Notes: generated from the letters alone by a model not told the origin. DNA of 9,665 bases from Candidatus Bipolaricaulota bacterium (GCA_014360945.1 JACIWM010000042.1:1-9665), one strand, 5' to 3'; positions 1 to 6,400 are shown, counted from the first letter of the stretch. A program made the numbers and translations.

Positions 1-654
1 GAAGGCCTCCTTTATAACCCCGCGGGCCTCGCCCAAGTGCGCGGAATCGCCCTTGACTCCACGATCCTCGCCGGTTGGGTGGGCGCGGGCTACGTGGGCG
101 TAGCCATGCCCAGCCTCGGCGCAGGAATCGGGTACCTTGGCACCTCCGCCGGCGAAGATCTCGGGTTTTCCCAGCTTGGGCTCCTCCTCGGATTCGGCAT
201 GGATCTCCGAGGCTTCGGCTTCCCTGCCTTGGGCGGAATCGCCCTTCGCTATCAAAGCACAAACATCGCCGGCGAAGGAGAAACCGGGTTCGGCATGGAC
301 GTGGGCGTCCTCGGCTCGTTTGCCCTTCCCTTGGGCGAAGTGCGGGCCGCCCTGGTCATCCGAGAACTCGCGTTCGGCGGGCTTTCCACGGAATTCGTCC
401 TCGCCGGGGCCTGGAAAAGCCCGCTCGGCCTCTTCGCCTCCTTGGACCTCACTTCGGAATACATAGCCCTCGGCGTGGGTTGGGGATTGCTCGGCTTAAT
501 GGAAGTCCGGGCTGGTCTGCGTCAGGAAGGCGGCGTATTCCGCGTGGCCTTCGGGCTTGGAGTTCAATTCGGAAACTACCGGGTGGACTACGCTCTACTC
601 ACTCACCCGCTTCTTTCACCTTCCCACCGCTTCGGGTTCGGCATAACGTTCTGA
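1..654 (+). CDS. Outer-membrane beta-barrel protein, PorV/UPF0164-like (5' end cut off)
   Basis: The reading frame is open from the first base of the window to TGA at 652-654, so the start codon and signal peptide lie outside; about 217 residues are visible. The visible protein begins with EGLLYNPAGLAQ, which resembles the NPAxLA block near the N-terminus of PorV/UPF0164/FadL-like outer-membrane barrels. The rest alternates short Gly-rich amphipathic strands with turns, as expected of a barrel. It ends HRFGFGITF, with the C-terminal Phe typical of proteins inserted by the BAM machinery. A GTG at 37 could be mistaken for the start, but it lies after the NPAGLA block and would remove it. No substrate or partner can be assigned. 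Placement in the outer membrane is well supported by the overall pattern; the family name is an inference. Confidence 0.7.
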   Translation, partial: EGLLYNPAGLAQVRGIALDSTILAGWVGAGYVGVAMPSLGAGIGYLGTSAGEDLGFSQLGLLLGFGMDLRGFGFPALGGIALRYQSTNIAGEGETGFGMDVGVLGSFALPLGEVRAALVIRELAFGGLSTEFVLAGAWKSPLGLFASLDLTSEYIALGVGWGLLGLMEVRAGLRQEGGVFRVAFGLGVQFGNYRVDYALLTHPLLSPSHRFGFGITF

Positions 655-702
655 GGCTCTGCAGAAAACCTCCCTGAGACCGGCGGCCCAAGTCGCGGAG
701 GG

Positions 703-763
703 CCCTCACCCCCGGCCCCTCTCCCATAGCTATGGGAGAGGGGTGGCGCAGCCGGGGTGAGGG
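703..763. repeat. Compound inverted repeat (REP-like hairpin) between convergent genes
   Basis: Positions 716-743 form a perfect 28-nt palindrome centred on AGCT at 728-731. It is flanked by a second pair of arms, CCCTCACCCC (703-712) and GGGGTGAGGG (754-763), which pair perfectly; GG at 714-715 can also pair with CC at 752-753, leaving one bulged C at 713. The spacer 744-751 forms an asymmetric internal loop. The element lies between the stop of the barrel gene (654) and the stop of the convergent kinase gene (820). There is no T-run on either side, so it is not a standard Rho-independent terminator. It looks more like a dispersed REP-type element that may also end transcripts or protect 3' ends. 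Nothing else is seen in the 165-bp gap. Confidence 0.8.
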
Positions 764-819
764 TCTGAACTAGCCGCTTGAGCGTCCGGCTCCAGCATTT
801 CTACAAAGCCGGTTCTAAT

Positions 820-2274
820 TCACTCGTTGTGGGGGATCTTCAGGGTGCTTCCGCCGATGAACTCCCGCACGAGATGGTCGCCGGGGATGAGCTCGTAGTC
901 CTGCACCTCCCAACTCGTGAGTCCGGCAATTTGGGACAAAAGGTTAGTGATGCGGCGATACCGAATTTGCGCATCCAAGAAGGAGCTATAGGGCGCAAGC
1001 TCTTCAGGCTTTGGCCAAATTCCGTCCGGGACAAAGAACGGCTTCAGAACCGGAAGATCGAAGGGCATCCCGCCTTGGATCATATGGTCAGCGAGACCCA
1101 TGAGGGGAATGATGGAGAAAAGCTCGCCGGCCCGAACATAGTGCCAGTGAAGAAGGGTGTGAAGCGGCGGATGGTTTCGGTGCATGGCGTCCCTAAGCAT
1201 CCGGCGAAGGAGCCGAACGTCCGTGAATTGCGTGAGCCTTCCGGTGCTTCCGTCGCCCTCGTACAGCATGTTTGCCGCCTCGATGTACACCCGGAACATG
1301 TTCTCCCTGGGAATTCCGGCGGTAAGGGGCGGATAAAAGCCGTGGAGGCAGTCCAAAAGGAGGATCTGGTCTTCCCTGAGCCGCACGGGCTTCGTCCCCA
1401 CGTGCCGGCCTTCCTTGAAGCTGTAGATGGGCTTTTCGATGGTCTGCCCCTCCAAAAGGGCCCGCAGATGCTGGTTTATGCGCTGGATGTCCAGGGCCTC
1501 CGGAGTCTCGAAGTTTCGATCGTTCAGCCAGTCCGTAGGATGCTCCACCACCGGCCAGAAATAGTCGTCCAGGTTGAGCATGAGGAAATGCAGGCCTTCC
1601 TTTTCCAGACGTTGGGTGAGTTTCACCGTGGTCGTGGTCTTTCCCGAGGAGGAGGGCCCAGAGATCCAGATCATCCGAATCTCGTCGCCTTTCTCGATCC
1701 TCTCCAGAACTTTCTTTGCCGCCTCGTCGACGGAATGCTCGTAGCGCTCGGTGGCAGCCTCGATGAGCTCCTTGAGCTTTCCGGAGCGCACAATTTCGTT
1801 TAGGCCTTCTACAGTATCGCAGCCGTGGGCCCGGTTCCATTCCAAGGTTTCCTCGTGGAATTTCGTGGGATAGCCGTTCCCCACGAACTGGTCCATGGTG
1901 ATGGCCCCGGCCCGCACCCAGTACTTGCCCCATCGCCAGCATTCGTAAGCATCGGCCACGGTGACGAGGCCAAAGCTCCGCAGAACATGGAGGACTGTGT
2001 CCTGGATCTCCTCGATGGTAGGCGGGAAGTTCGCGATCCAGTGGCGCGGATCGCGGTTTAACGTGATCACCACCACATCGGAGAGGAACTCCGCGATGTG
2101 CTCGTCGTCGCCGAACATGAAGAGTTTGTCGTTGATGCCGGGAAGGAGATCCTGGGCGAACCCGCCCACGGAGCGGGCCGCGCGCAAAATGGCATTCACA
2201 ATGCGGCCCTGATCGAAGGGAACTAAGGAGCGGTCGCGCTTTTGGACCTTTCTTATCCGGTTCTGAACGATCAC
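820..2274 (-). CDS. ATP-cone / uridine kinase-like fusion protein
   Basis: This 484-residue protein has two recognisable parts. Residues about 3-116 match an ATP-cone: VQKRDRSLVPFDQGRI (10-25) is the canonical K-R-D/G-x-x-x-x-F-D opening, and the IEEIQDTVLHVLRSFG stretch (87-102) followed by VADAYECWRW (106-115) is the usual end of the domain. After a helical linker, residues about 198-475 are a phosphoribulokinase/uridine-kinase-type domain. It has a P-loop GPSSSGKT (206-213), LDDYF (235-239) with likely catalytic Asp, RLLRRMLRD (354-362) and a C-terminal LVREFIGGS block (468-476) that resembles the REFIGGS ending of TGS-linked bacterial uridine kinases. The likely reaction is ATP-dependent phosphorylation of uridine or a related nucleoside, with the cone as an allosteric nucleotide sensor; the substrate is not proven. 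The GTG at 2274 is the only possible start, because an in-frame TAA lies four codons upstream and the next start codon (codon 26) falls inside the cone. It follows the 2299-2790 gene by 24 bp. Confidence 0.85.
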   Translation of the reverse strand: MIVQNRIRKVQKRDRSLVPFDQGRIVNAILRAARSVGGFAQDLLPGINDKLFMFGDDEHIAEFLSDVVVITLNRDPRHWIANFPPTIEEIQDTVLHVLRSFGLVTVADAYECWRWGKYWVRAGAITMDQFVGNGYPTKFHEETLEWNRAHGCDTVEGLNEIVRSGKLKELIEAATERYEHSVDEAAKKVLERIEKGDEIRMIWISGPSSSGKTTTTVKLTQRLEKEGLHFLMLNLDDYFWPVVEHPTDWLNDRNFETPEALDIQRINQHLRALLEGQTIEKPIYSFKEGRHVGTKPVRLREDQILLLDCLHGFYPPLTAGIPRENMFRVYIEAANMLYEGDGSTGRLTQFTDVRLLRRMLRDAMHRNHPPLHTLLHWHYVRAGELFSIIPLMGLADHMIQGGMPFDLPVLKPFFVPDGIWPKPEELAPYSSFLDAQIRYRRITNLLSQIAGLTSWEVQDYELIPGDHLVREFIGGSTLKIPHNE

Positions 2275-2282
2275 AAAAACGA

Positions 2283-2288
2283 ATTATA
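2283..2288 (-). promoter_or_regulatory. Candidate -10 box (TATAAT) for a leaderless kinase transcript
   Basis: On the - strand this is a perfect TATAAT, followed by 8 nt (TCGTTTTT) and then the GTG start at 2274. Initiation usually falls about 6-8 nt after the -10 box, which would place the first transcribed base at or next to the G of GTG. No Shine-Dalgarno sequence is present. The best -35 candidate, TGGCTT at 2305-2310 with a 16-nt spacer, is poor and lies inside the end of the upstream gene. The -10 match is seen directly; promoter activity is inferred. Confidence 0.5.
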
Positions 2289-2298
2289 CGGCCGAGGT

Positions 2299-2790
2299 TC
2301 AGTAAAGCCAGTTGTGTTCAAGGCCGATATAAAGAAGGGTACGCAGCCGCGCCGCGGGAACTTCACAGCCGGGCTCCGGCATGCTCAGCCCAAAAAGGAT
2401 GCTGATCCCGCCCAGAGCTTTGAGCATGTTCCCAAAGACGTTGTAGCCCAAAATGTCTAGCCACTGCCCAAACCCGATGAGGGAGAGGCCGGCCAAAACT
2501 AAACCGTGCCGGATGTAGCGACAATTGAAAAATTCCCGCTGAACCTGACCCAAGGCCCGCGACCAGATGGCGCGGGGAAACCTCGGCGTGGGATCGGAAG
2601 AGAAATCCAAGGAAATGCGCGTCACATCTTCAAGAGGAATGGAACGCCGGCCAAGATCGGTCTCAAAAAGAAGAGCGGTGGTGCTGACCCCGCTCAGGCG
2701 CCCCTCAAGAACGGTTCCATCCCGCAAAAATACGGTGTCGGCAAAGCCGGCAATGCTCAAAATGGCCAAGGCCACGAGAACCTTCCGCAT
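2299..2790 (-). CDS. Hypothetical secreted/membrane protein with an Sm-like beta segment
   Basis: I do not recognise a named family. The chosen ATG at 2790 has GGGAGG five to six nt upstream and begins with MRKVLVALAILSIAGFA, a signal peptide or N-terminal anchor with likely cleavage near residue 17. This gives 163 residues. A longer in-frame reading from 2865 would bury the signal sequence and is rejected. Residues 19-62 (VFLRDGTVLEGRLSG, then IPLEDVTRIS) resemble the small Sm-like barrels found in periplasmic proteins, where a 'DG..l.G.v' strand pair is followed by an 'IPl.dI..I' strand. Residues about 95-138 contain two hydrophobic stretches that could form a membrane hairpin. Stop to start, the gene is 24 bp from the kinase gene and probably shares some transcripts with it, although the kinase also seems to have its own promoter. 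Confidence 0.6.
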   Translation of the reverse strand: MRKVLVALAILSIAGFADTVFLRDGTVLEGRLSGVSTTALLFETDLGRRSIPLEDVTRISLDFSSDPTPRFPRAIWSRALGQVQREFFNCRYIRHGLVLAGLSLIGFGQWLDILGYNVFGNMLKALGGISILFGLSMPEPGCEVPAARLRTLLYIGLEHNWLY

Positions 2791-2873
2791 CGTTCCCTCC
2801 CTTGCCAAAGTTACCGAAGAAAACCTTGGAAAACTCGGCCAAGTGGGGCGTATTTTGGCCGCCAATGTCCCGG

Positions 2874-2879
2874 TAAAAT
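2874..2879 (+). promoter_or_regulatory. Candidate -10 box (TAAAAT) directly before the metallophosphoesterase gene
   Basis: TAAAAT (five of six matches to TATAAT) is followed by only six nt (CCAGCG) before the ATG at 2886. No Shine-Dalgarno sequence is visible, so a transcript from here would be leaderless or nearly so. No convincing -35 is seen at the right distance; the region at 2851-2856 is TATTTT. The 95-bp gap (2791-2885) separates divergent genes and must hold promoters for both. Confidence 0.35.
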
Positions 2880-2885
2880 CCAGCG

Positions 2886-3503
2886 ATGCTTATTTTGGCC
2901 ATCGGAGATGAGGTAAGCCCCACCTTGGAACGGGCAGTCCTCTCGGAATCCTTTCCCAAGGTAGGATTGATTCTCTCTTGTGGGGATCTTCCCTACGACT
3001 ACCTGGAGTTTCTGGTGGACGCGGTGGGCGCGCCGCTTCTTTACGTGCGGGGAAATCATGATCGGCCGGTGGAGACGGAGAACCGGGTGATCCGCGCTCC
3101 CCAAGGCTGCGTGGATGTGGACGGAAAGCTCGTGGAGGTCGGAAACCTTCTCATTCTGGGGCTGGGCGGAAGCCGGCGATACGCGTGGAAGGGGGAGAAC
3201 CAATACACTGAAGGGGAGATGCGGCGCCGGGTTTTCCGGGTTTTGCCAAAACTTTGGTGGAACGCGAAGAGACGAGGACGGGCCCTGGACATCCTTCTCA
3301 CCCATGCTCCGCCCCGGGGGATCCATGATGCCGAGGACCCTGCCCACCAAGGATTCGAGACTTTTCTTCGGTTGATCCAGCGCTGGAAGCCCAAACTGCA
3401 CCTGCATGGCCACACCCCGCCGCGGCCGGGCTTGCCCACGGAGACGGTCCTTGGCCCCACCCGCATAATCCACGTGCGCGGCTTTCGCCTTTTGGAGATT
3501 TGA
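2886..3503 (+). CDS. Calcineurin-like metallophosphoesterase
   Basis: This 205-residue protein carries most of the metallophosphoesterase signature in order: GD (7-8), CGD (32-34), GNHD (56-59), TH (139-140) and HGHT (174-177). These residues coordinate a two-metal centre that hydrolyses phosphomonoesters or phosphodiesters; the substrate cannot be read from the sequence. Motif I is G-D8-E-V rather than the usual D-x-H, so the first metal-ligand His is missing. I have the impression that a 'DEV' variant occurs in a subset of small bacterial members, but this was not checked. No signal peptide is present, so the protein is probably cytoplasmic. ATG 2886 is chosen because the protein starts directly with the first beta strand (MLILAIGDEV) and an in-frame TAA lies four codons upstream. 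The ParB-like gene starts three bp after the stop, so the two form an operon. Confidence 0.85.
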   Translation: MLILAIGDEVSPTLERAVLSESFPKVGLILSCGDLPYDYLEFLVDAVGAPLLYVRGNHDRPVETENRVIRAPQGCVDVDGKLVEVGNLLILGLGGSRRYAWKGENQYTEGEMRRRVFRVLPKLWWNAKRRGRALDILLTHAPPRGIHDAEDPAHQGFETFLRLIQRWKPKLHLHGHTPPRPGLPTETVLGPTRIIHVRGFRLLEI

Positions 3504-3506
3504 CCT

Positions 3507-4331
3507 ATGACTTCTCGCCTTCCCTGGCCAGGTTTTTTACGGCGGCTCTTTTCTTTGGCCCAAAAAGAGCCGGCCTTCCTCCTTCCCTTCGACTGGGTCA
3601 AGGAGAAGATCCCCATCCGGGGCTGGAGATATTTGGGCCTACAAGAAGTAGAAGTGGACAAAATCGTGGGCAGCGTGGATCGCTACGACGACTTCACCCG
3701 GGCCTTTCTTCCCGTCCACGGCGAGGATGTGCGGCAGCAGCGGATCGAGCGGGCCATGGAGCGCGGGGAGGTCCTTCCTCCGGTGAAGCTTTACAAACTT
3801 GGCGAGGTTTATTTCGTCGTAGACGGTCATCACCGGGTAGCCGCGGCCAAGAAAACCGGGGCGAAATTCATCGACGCTGAGGTCGTGGAGTTCTTGGTGG
3901 ATGTCCCCCTTTCCCCTGCGGATACGGAAAAGGACATCCTTCTCAAGGCCGAATATGCCGCGTTTCTCCGCCACACCCGCCTAAAAGAGCTTCGGCCCGA
4001 AGCAGAAATAATCTTCACCGAGCTATCCGGGTACCGAAAGCTTTTGGAACACATTGATGTGCACCGCTACTTTCGAGGGATCGAGGAGGGAAGGGAGATC
4101 CCGTACGAGGAGGCCGTGGTCTCCTGGTACGATCGGGTTTACCGGCCCATTGTGGAGGCCGTGCGTCGCACGGGGATTCTCAAAAAATTCCCGGGCCGCA
4201 CGGAGGCCGACCTCTACGTTTGGCTTTCCGAGCACCTTTATTACCTGGCCAAAGAGAAAGGCGTGGCCCCGGATCTGGAGAAGGTGGCCAAGGAATTCGC
4301 GCAAAAATACGGAGGAAAGCTCAGGGGCTAG
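3507..4331 (+). CDS. ParB/sulfiredoxin-fold (DGHHR) domain protein
   Basis: The 274-residue protein has a ParB/Srx-like N-terminal region. LPPVKLYKLGEVYFVVDGHHR (about 90-110) matches the strand-turn-strand and nucleotide-binding loop of this fold, with DGHHR (106-110) in place of the GERR motif of chromosome-partitioning ParB. The C-terminal half is mostly helical, with a conserved-looking block SWYDRVYRPIVE (207-218) and FPGRTEADLYVWLSEH (228-243). There is no helix-turn-helix typical of ParB, so a role in chromosome partitioning is unlikely. Some ParB/Srx-fold proteins act as small-molecule kinases (archaeal SerK, staphylococcal SbnI) and others as nucleases or CTP switches; which applies here is unknown. 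GGAG at 3493-3496, inside the end of the upstream gene, is a suitable ribosome binding site for ATG 3507. The 3' end overlaps the convergent pgsA gene by 11 bp. Confidence 0.7.
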   Translation: MTSRLPWPGFLRRLFSLAQKEPAFLLPFDWVKEKIPIRGWRYLGLQEVEVDKIVGSVDRYDDFTRAFLPVHGEDVRQQRIERAMERGEVLPPVKLYKLGEVYFVVDGHHRVAAAKKTGAKFIDAEVVEFLVDVPLSPADTEKDILLKAEYAAFLRHTRLKELRPEAEIIFTELSGYRKLLEHIDVHRYFRGIEEGREIPYEEAVVSWYDRVYRPIVEAVRRTGILKKFPGRTEADLYVWLSEHLYYLAKEKGVAPDLEKVAKEFAQKYGGKLRG

Positions 4332-4872
4332 GGAGGAAAAGTTTCCGGCTTCGCCAGAAATATTCGCCGCCAGAGATCACCGCCAACGCCACCGCAAGAT
4401 AGAGAAAAACCTGTTTTGCCAGCTCCCCCCATTCGCCCACGCCGAAGTAGCGGGTGGCCAAAATGAAGATGACCAGCCCCACATGGGAGATGGTTTTCAG
4501 CTTCCCTAGGGGACTCGCGGCAATAACCACCCCTTCAGCCAACGCGAAGATGCGTAGTCCCGTGACCAAAAACTCCCGGGCCAGGATGACGATGACCGGC
4601 AAAGCCCGCAATTCCCCGAACTCCACGAAGGAAACGAGGGCCGCGGCCACCAGGACCTTGTCGGCAATAGGATCGGCAAGTTTCCCGAACGTCGTGACCT
4701 CGCGGAGGGAGCGGGCCAGGTACCCATCCACGGCGTCGGTGAGGGCAGCCACGGTGAAGATGGCCAAAGCCAGGATCTTGAACACCGTCCCCGGAAGGAA
4801 AAGGAAAACCAAAAAGAGGGGGACGGAGGCGACCCTGGCCACGGTGAGGCTATTGGGAACGTTCCAGCGCAT
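4321..4872 (-). CDS. pgsA: CDP-diacylglycerol-glycerol-3-phosphate 3-phosphatidyltransferase
   Basis: This 183-residue integral membrane protein transfers a phosphatidyl group from CDP-diacylglycerol to glycerol-3-phosphate, giving phosphatidylglycerophosphate, the committed step to phosphatidylglycerol. The CDP-alcohol phosphotransferase motif D-G-x2-A-R-x8-G-x3-D-x3-D is complete: D49, G50, A53, R54, G63, D67 and D71. D46 precedes it. The opening NVPNSLTVARV (4-14) is typical of PgsA, and several hydrophobic helices follow. Length is normal for the family; other CDP-alcohol transferases (for example cardiolipin synthase of the same fold) are less likely given the N-terminal block. It lies 45 bp after livF on the same strand and may be partly co-transcribed. 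The start has only a weak AGG before it. Its stop overlaps the convergent ParB-like gene. Confidence 0.9.
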   Translation of the reverse strand: MRWNVPNSLTVARVASVPLFLVFLFLPGTVFKILALAIFTVAALTDAVDGYLARSLREVTTFGKLADPIADKVLVAAALVSFVEFGELRALPVIVILAREFLVTGLRIFALAEGVVIAASPLGKLKTISHVGLVIFILATRYFGVGEWGELAKQVFLYLAVALAVISGGEYFWRSRKLFLPSP

Positions 4873-4917
4873 CGGCCTAACCTAGCCAAAAACTATTCGG
4901 GCTGCAATCGCTGCGGG

Positions 4918-5622
4918 TCAGACGCCCAAATACGCCTGGCGGACGAGGTCGGACTCGCGGAGCTCGGGCGTTGGCCCTTGGGCCACGATCCTCCCTGTAT
5001 CCAGAACATAGCCGTAATCGGCCAAGGAAAGAGCGGCGCGGGCGTTTTGCTCCACAAGGAGGATGGTGCGGCCCTCTTCCTTAAGGCGGGCAAAGGCTCG
5101 GTACATCTCGGTGATGAGAACCGGAGCCAAGCCCAAGGAAGGCTCGTCCAGAAGGAGGAGTTTCGGCCCGGCCATGAGGGCCCGGCCCACGGCCAGCATC
5201 TGTTGCTCGCCGCCGGAGAGGGTCCCGCCTCGCTGATATTGCCGCTCCCGAAGCCGCGGAAAGAGGGAGAACACGAATTCCAAGTCCCTTTGAACTTTTA
5301 CGGTGTCCGTACGAGCATAGGCCCCAAGAAGAAGGTTCTCCAGGACCGTGAGGTCGGGGAAAATGCGGCGGCCTTCCGGGGCCATGGATACCCCCATGCG
5401 CACAATTTCATAGGGCCTTTTCCCAATCAGGGAAACCCCGTTTAACGAAATAGAGCCCTCTTGAGGGCGCACCAAGCCCATGATGGCCCTGAGGGTCGTG
5501 GTCTTTCCCGCGCCGTTGGCCCCAAGGAGGGTCACCACCTGGCCCTCGGCCACGGAAAAGGAGATGCCCTGGAGGGCGTGGATCCCGCCATAGTAGACGT
5601 GAAGATTTTTCACCTCAAGCAC
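4918..5622 (-). CDS. livF: Branched-chain amino-acid ABC transporter ATP-binding protein LivF
   Basis: One of the two cytoplasmic ATPases that drive amino-acid import by the LIV transporter. The 234 residues contain Walker A GANGAGKT (34-41), the LivF-type APEGRRIFPDLTVLEN block (81-96), the ABC signature LSGGEQQ (135-141), Walker B LLLLDEP (155-161, with D159 and catalytic E160) and the EQN ending (191-193), where Gln replaces the H-loop His, as is usual in LivF. The C-terminus RQAYLGV is typical. The start is GTG at 5622, with AGGAGG six nt upstream. It overlaps the end of livG by eight bp, which suggests translational coupling. Confidence 0.93.
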   Translation of the reverse strand: MLEVKNLHVYYGGIHALQGISFSVAEGQVVTLLGANGAGKTTTLRAIMGLVRPQEGSISLNGVSLIGKRPYEIVRMGVSMAPEGRRIFPDLTVLENLLLGAYARTDTVKVQRDLEFVFSLFPRLRERQYQRGGTLSGGEQQMLAVGRALMAGPKLLLLDEPSLGLAPVLITEMYRAFARLKEEGRTILLVEQNARAALSLADYGYVLDTGRIVAQGPTPELRESDLVRQAYLGV

Positions 5623-6400
5623 GCAACGCCTCCTCGCCCAAATAGGCCTCGATCACTTTGGGGTTGTTTTTGATCTCCTCCGGGGTTCCCTCGGCAATGG
5701 AGACCCCGAAGTCGATGACGCGGATCCGCGGGCAAATTCCCATCACCACCTGCATCACGTGCTCGATGAGGAAGATCGTGAGGTTGAAGGTTTCCCGGAT
5801 GTGACGGATGAAGTTCATAAGGTCCGCGGCCTCCGCGGGGTTCATCCCCGCTGCGGGCTCGTCCAAAAGGAGGAGCTTCGGGGAGGTGGCCAGGGCCCGG
5901 GCGATCTCCACCCGCCGCTGAAGTCCATAGGGAAGGGCCCCGGCCCGGAAATTCGCCCACTTCTCCAGCCCCACCGCGGAAAGAAGCTCCATCCCTCGCT
6001 CCCGCATCTTTCGTTCCTCTCGAAGATAACGGGGGGTAGGGAGGATCGCGTCGAACACCGTGGAACGCACCCGGGGATGGAAGGAGATGAGGACGTTTTC
6101 CAGGGCCGTCATCTCCCGGCAGAGGCGAATGTTCTGGAAAGTTCGGGATATACCGAGACGCGCCACCTGCCATGGCGGAAGCCCGGTGATGTCCCGGCCC
6201 TCGAAGATCACTTTCCCCGCTGTGGGCCGATAATGTCCGGTGATCATGTTGAAGATCGTGGTTTTTCCTGCACCGTTCGGGCCGATCAGGCCCACGAGTT
6301 CCCCGTAGCGAATGTCCATGGAGAAATCCCGCACGGCCACAAGGCCGCCGAACTTCATGGTAAGGCTTTGAAGGGAAAGAATCACTTCGTTTTTGTCCAT
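5615..6400 (-). CDS. livG: Branched-chain amino-acid ABC transporter ATP-binding protein LivG
   Basis: The second ATPase of the transporter, 261 residues from ATG 6400. Motifs are Walker A GPNGAGKT (40-47), Q-loop Q89 in SRTFQNIRL, Walker B LLLLDEPAAGMNP (176-188, with D180 and E181) and H-loop H214 in IEHVM. The signature reads LPYGLQRRVEIARAL, against LPYGQQRR or LAYGQQRR in common LivG proteins, so one Gln is replaced by Leu. The C-terminal KVIEAYLGEE is the usual LivG ending. The start is set by GGAGG just upstream and by homology of MDKNEVILSL; a longer in-frame reading from 6439 adds 13 residues without family resemblance. The start lies 19 bp inside livM, and the end overlaps livF by eight bp. 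Confidence 0.93.
   Translation of the reverse strand: MDKNEVILSLQSLTMKFGGLVAVRDFSMDIRYGELVGLIGPNGAGKTTIFNMITGHYRPTAGKVIFEGRDITGLPPWQVARLGISRTFQNIRLCREMTALENVLISFHPRVRSTVFDAILPTPRYLREERKMRERGMELLSAVGLEKWANFRAGALPYGLQRRVEIARALATSPKLLLLDEPAAGMNPAEAADLMNFIRHIRETFNLTIFLIEHVMQVVMGICPRIRVIDFGVSIAEGTPEEIKNNPKVIEAYLGEEALRA

Noticed and set aside
703..763. Rho-independent terminator for the barrel or kinase gene
   Set aside because: The hairpin is strong but has no T-run on either side, so the call was kept as an inverted repeat rather than a terminator.
778..1803. Long open frame on the + strand opposite the kinase gene
   Set aside because: It is the antisense shadow of the ATP-cone/kinase gene, whose motifs on the - strand are unambiguous; the + product has no recognisable domain and no ribosome binding site.
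2791..2865. Upstream extension of the 2299-2790 gene
   Set aside because: The extra 25 residues would sit before a clear signal peptide, whereas ATG 2790 has a well-placed GGGAGG.
3507..4331. Chromosome-partitioning ParB
   Set aside because: No helix-turn-helix, no GERRxRA motif, no parA neighbour; only the ParB/Srx fold loop is shared.
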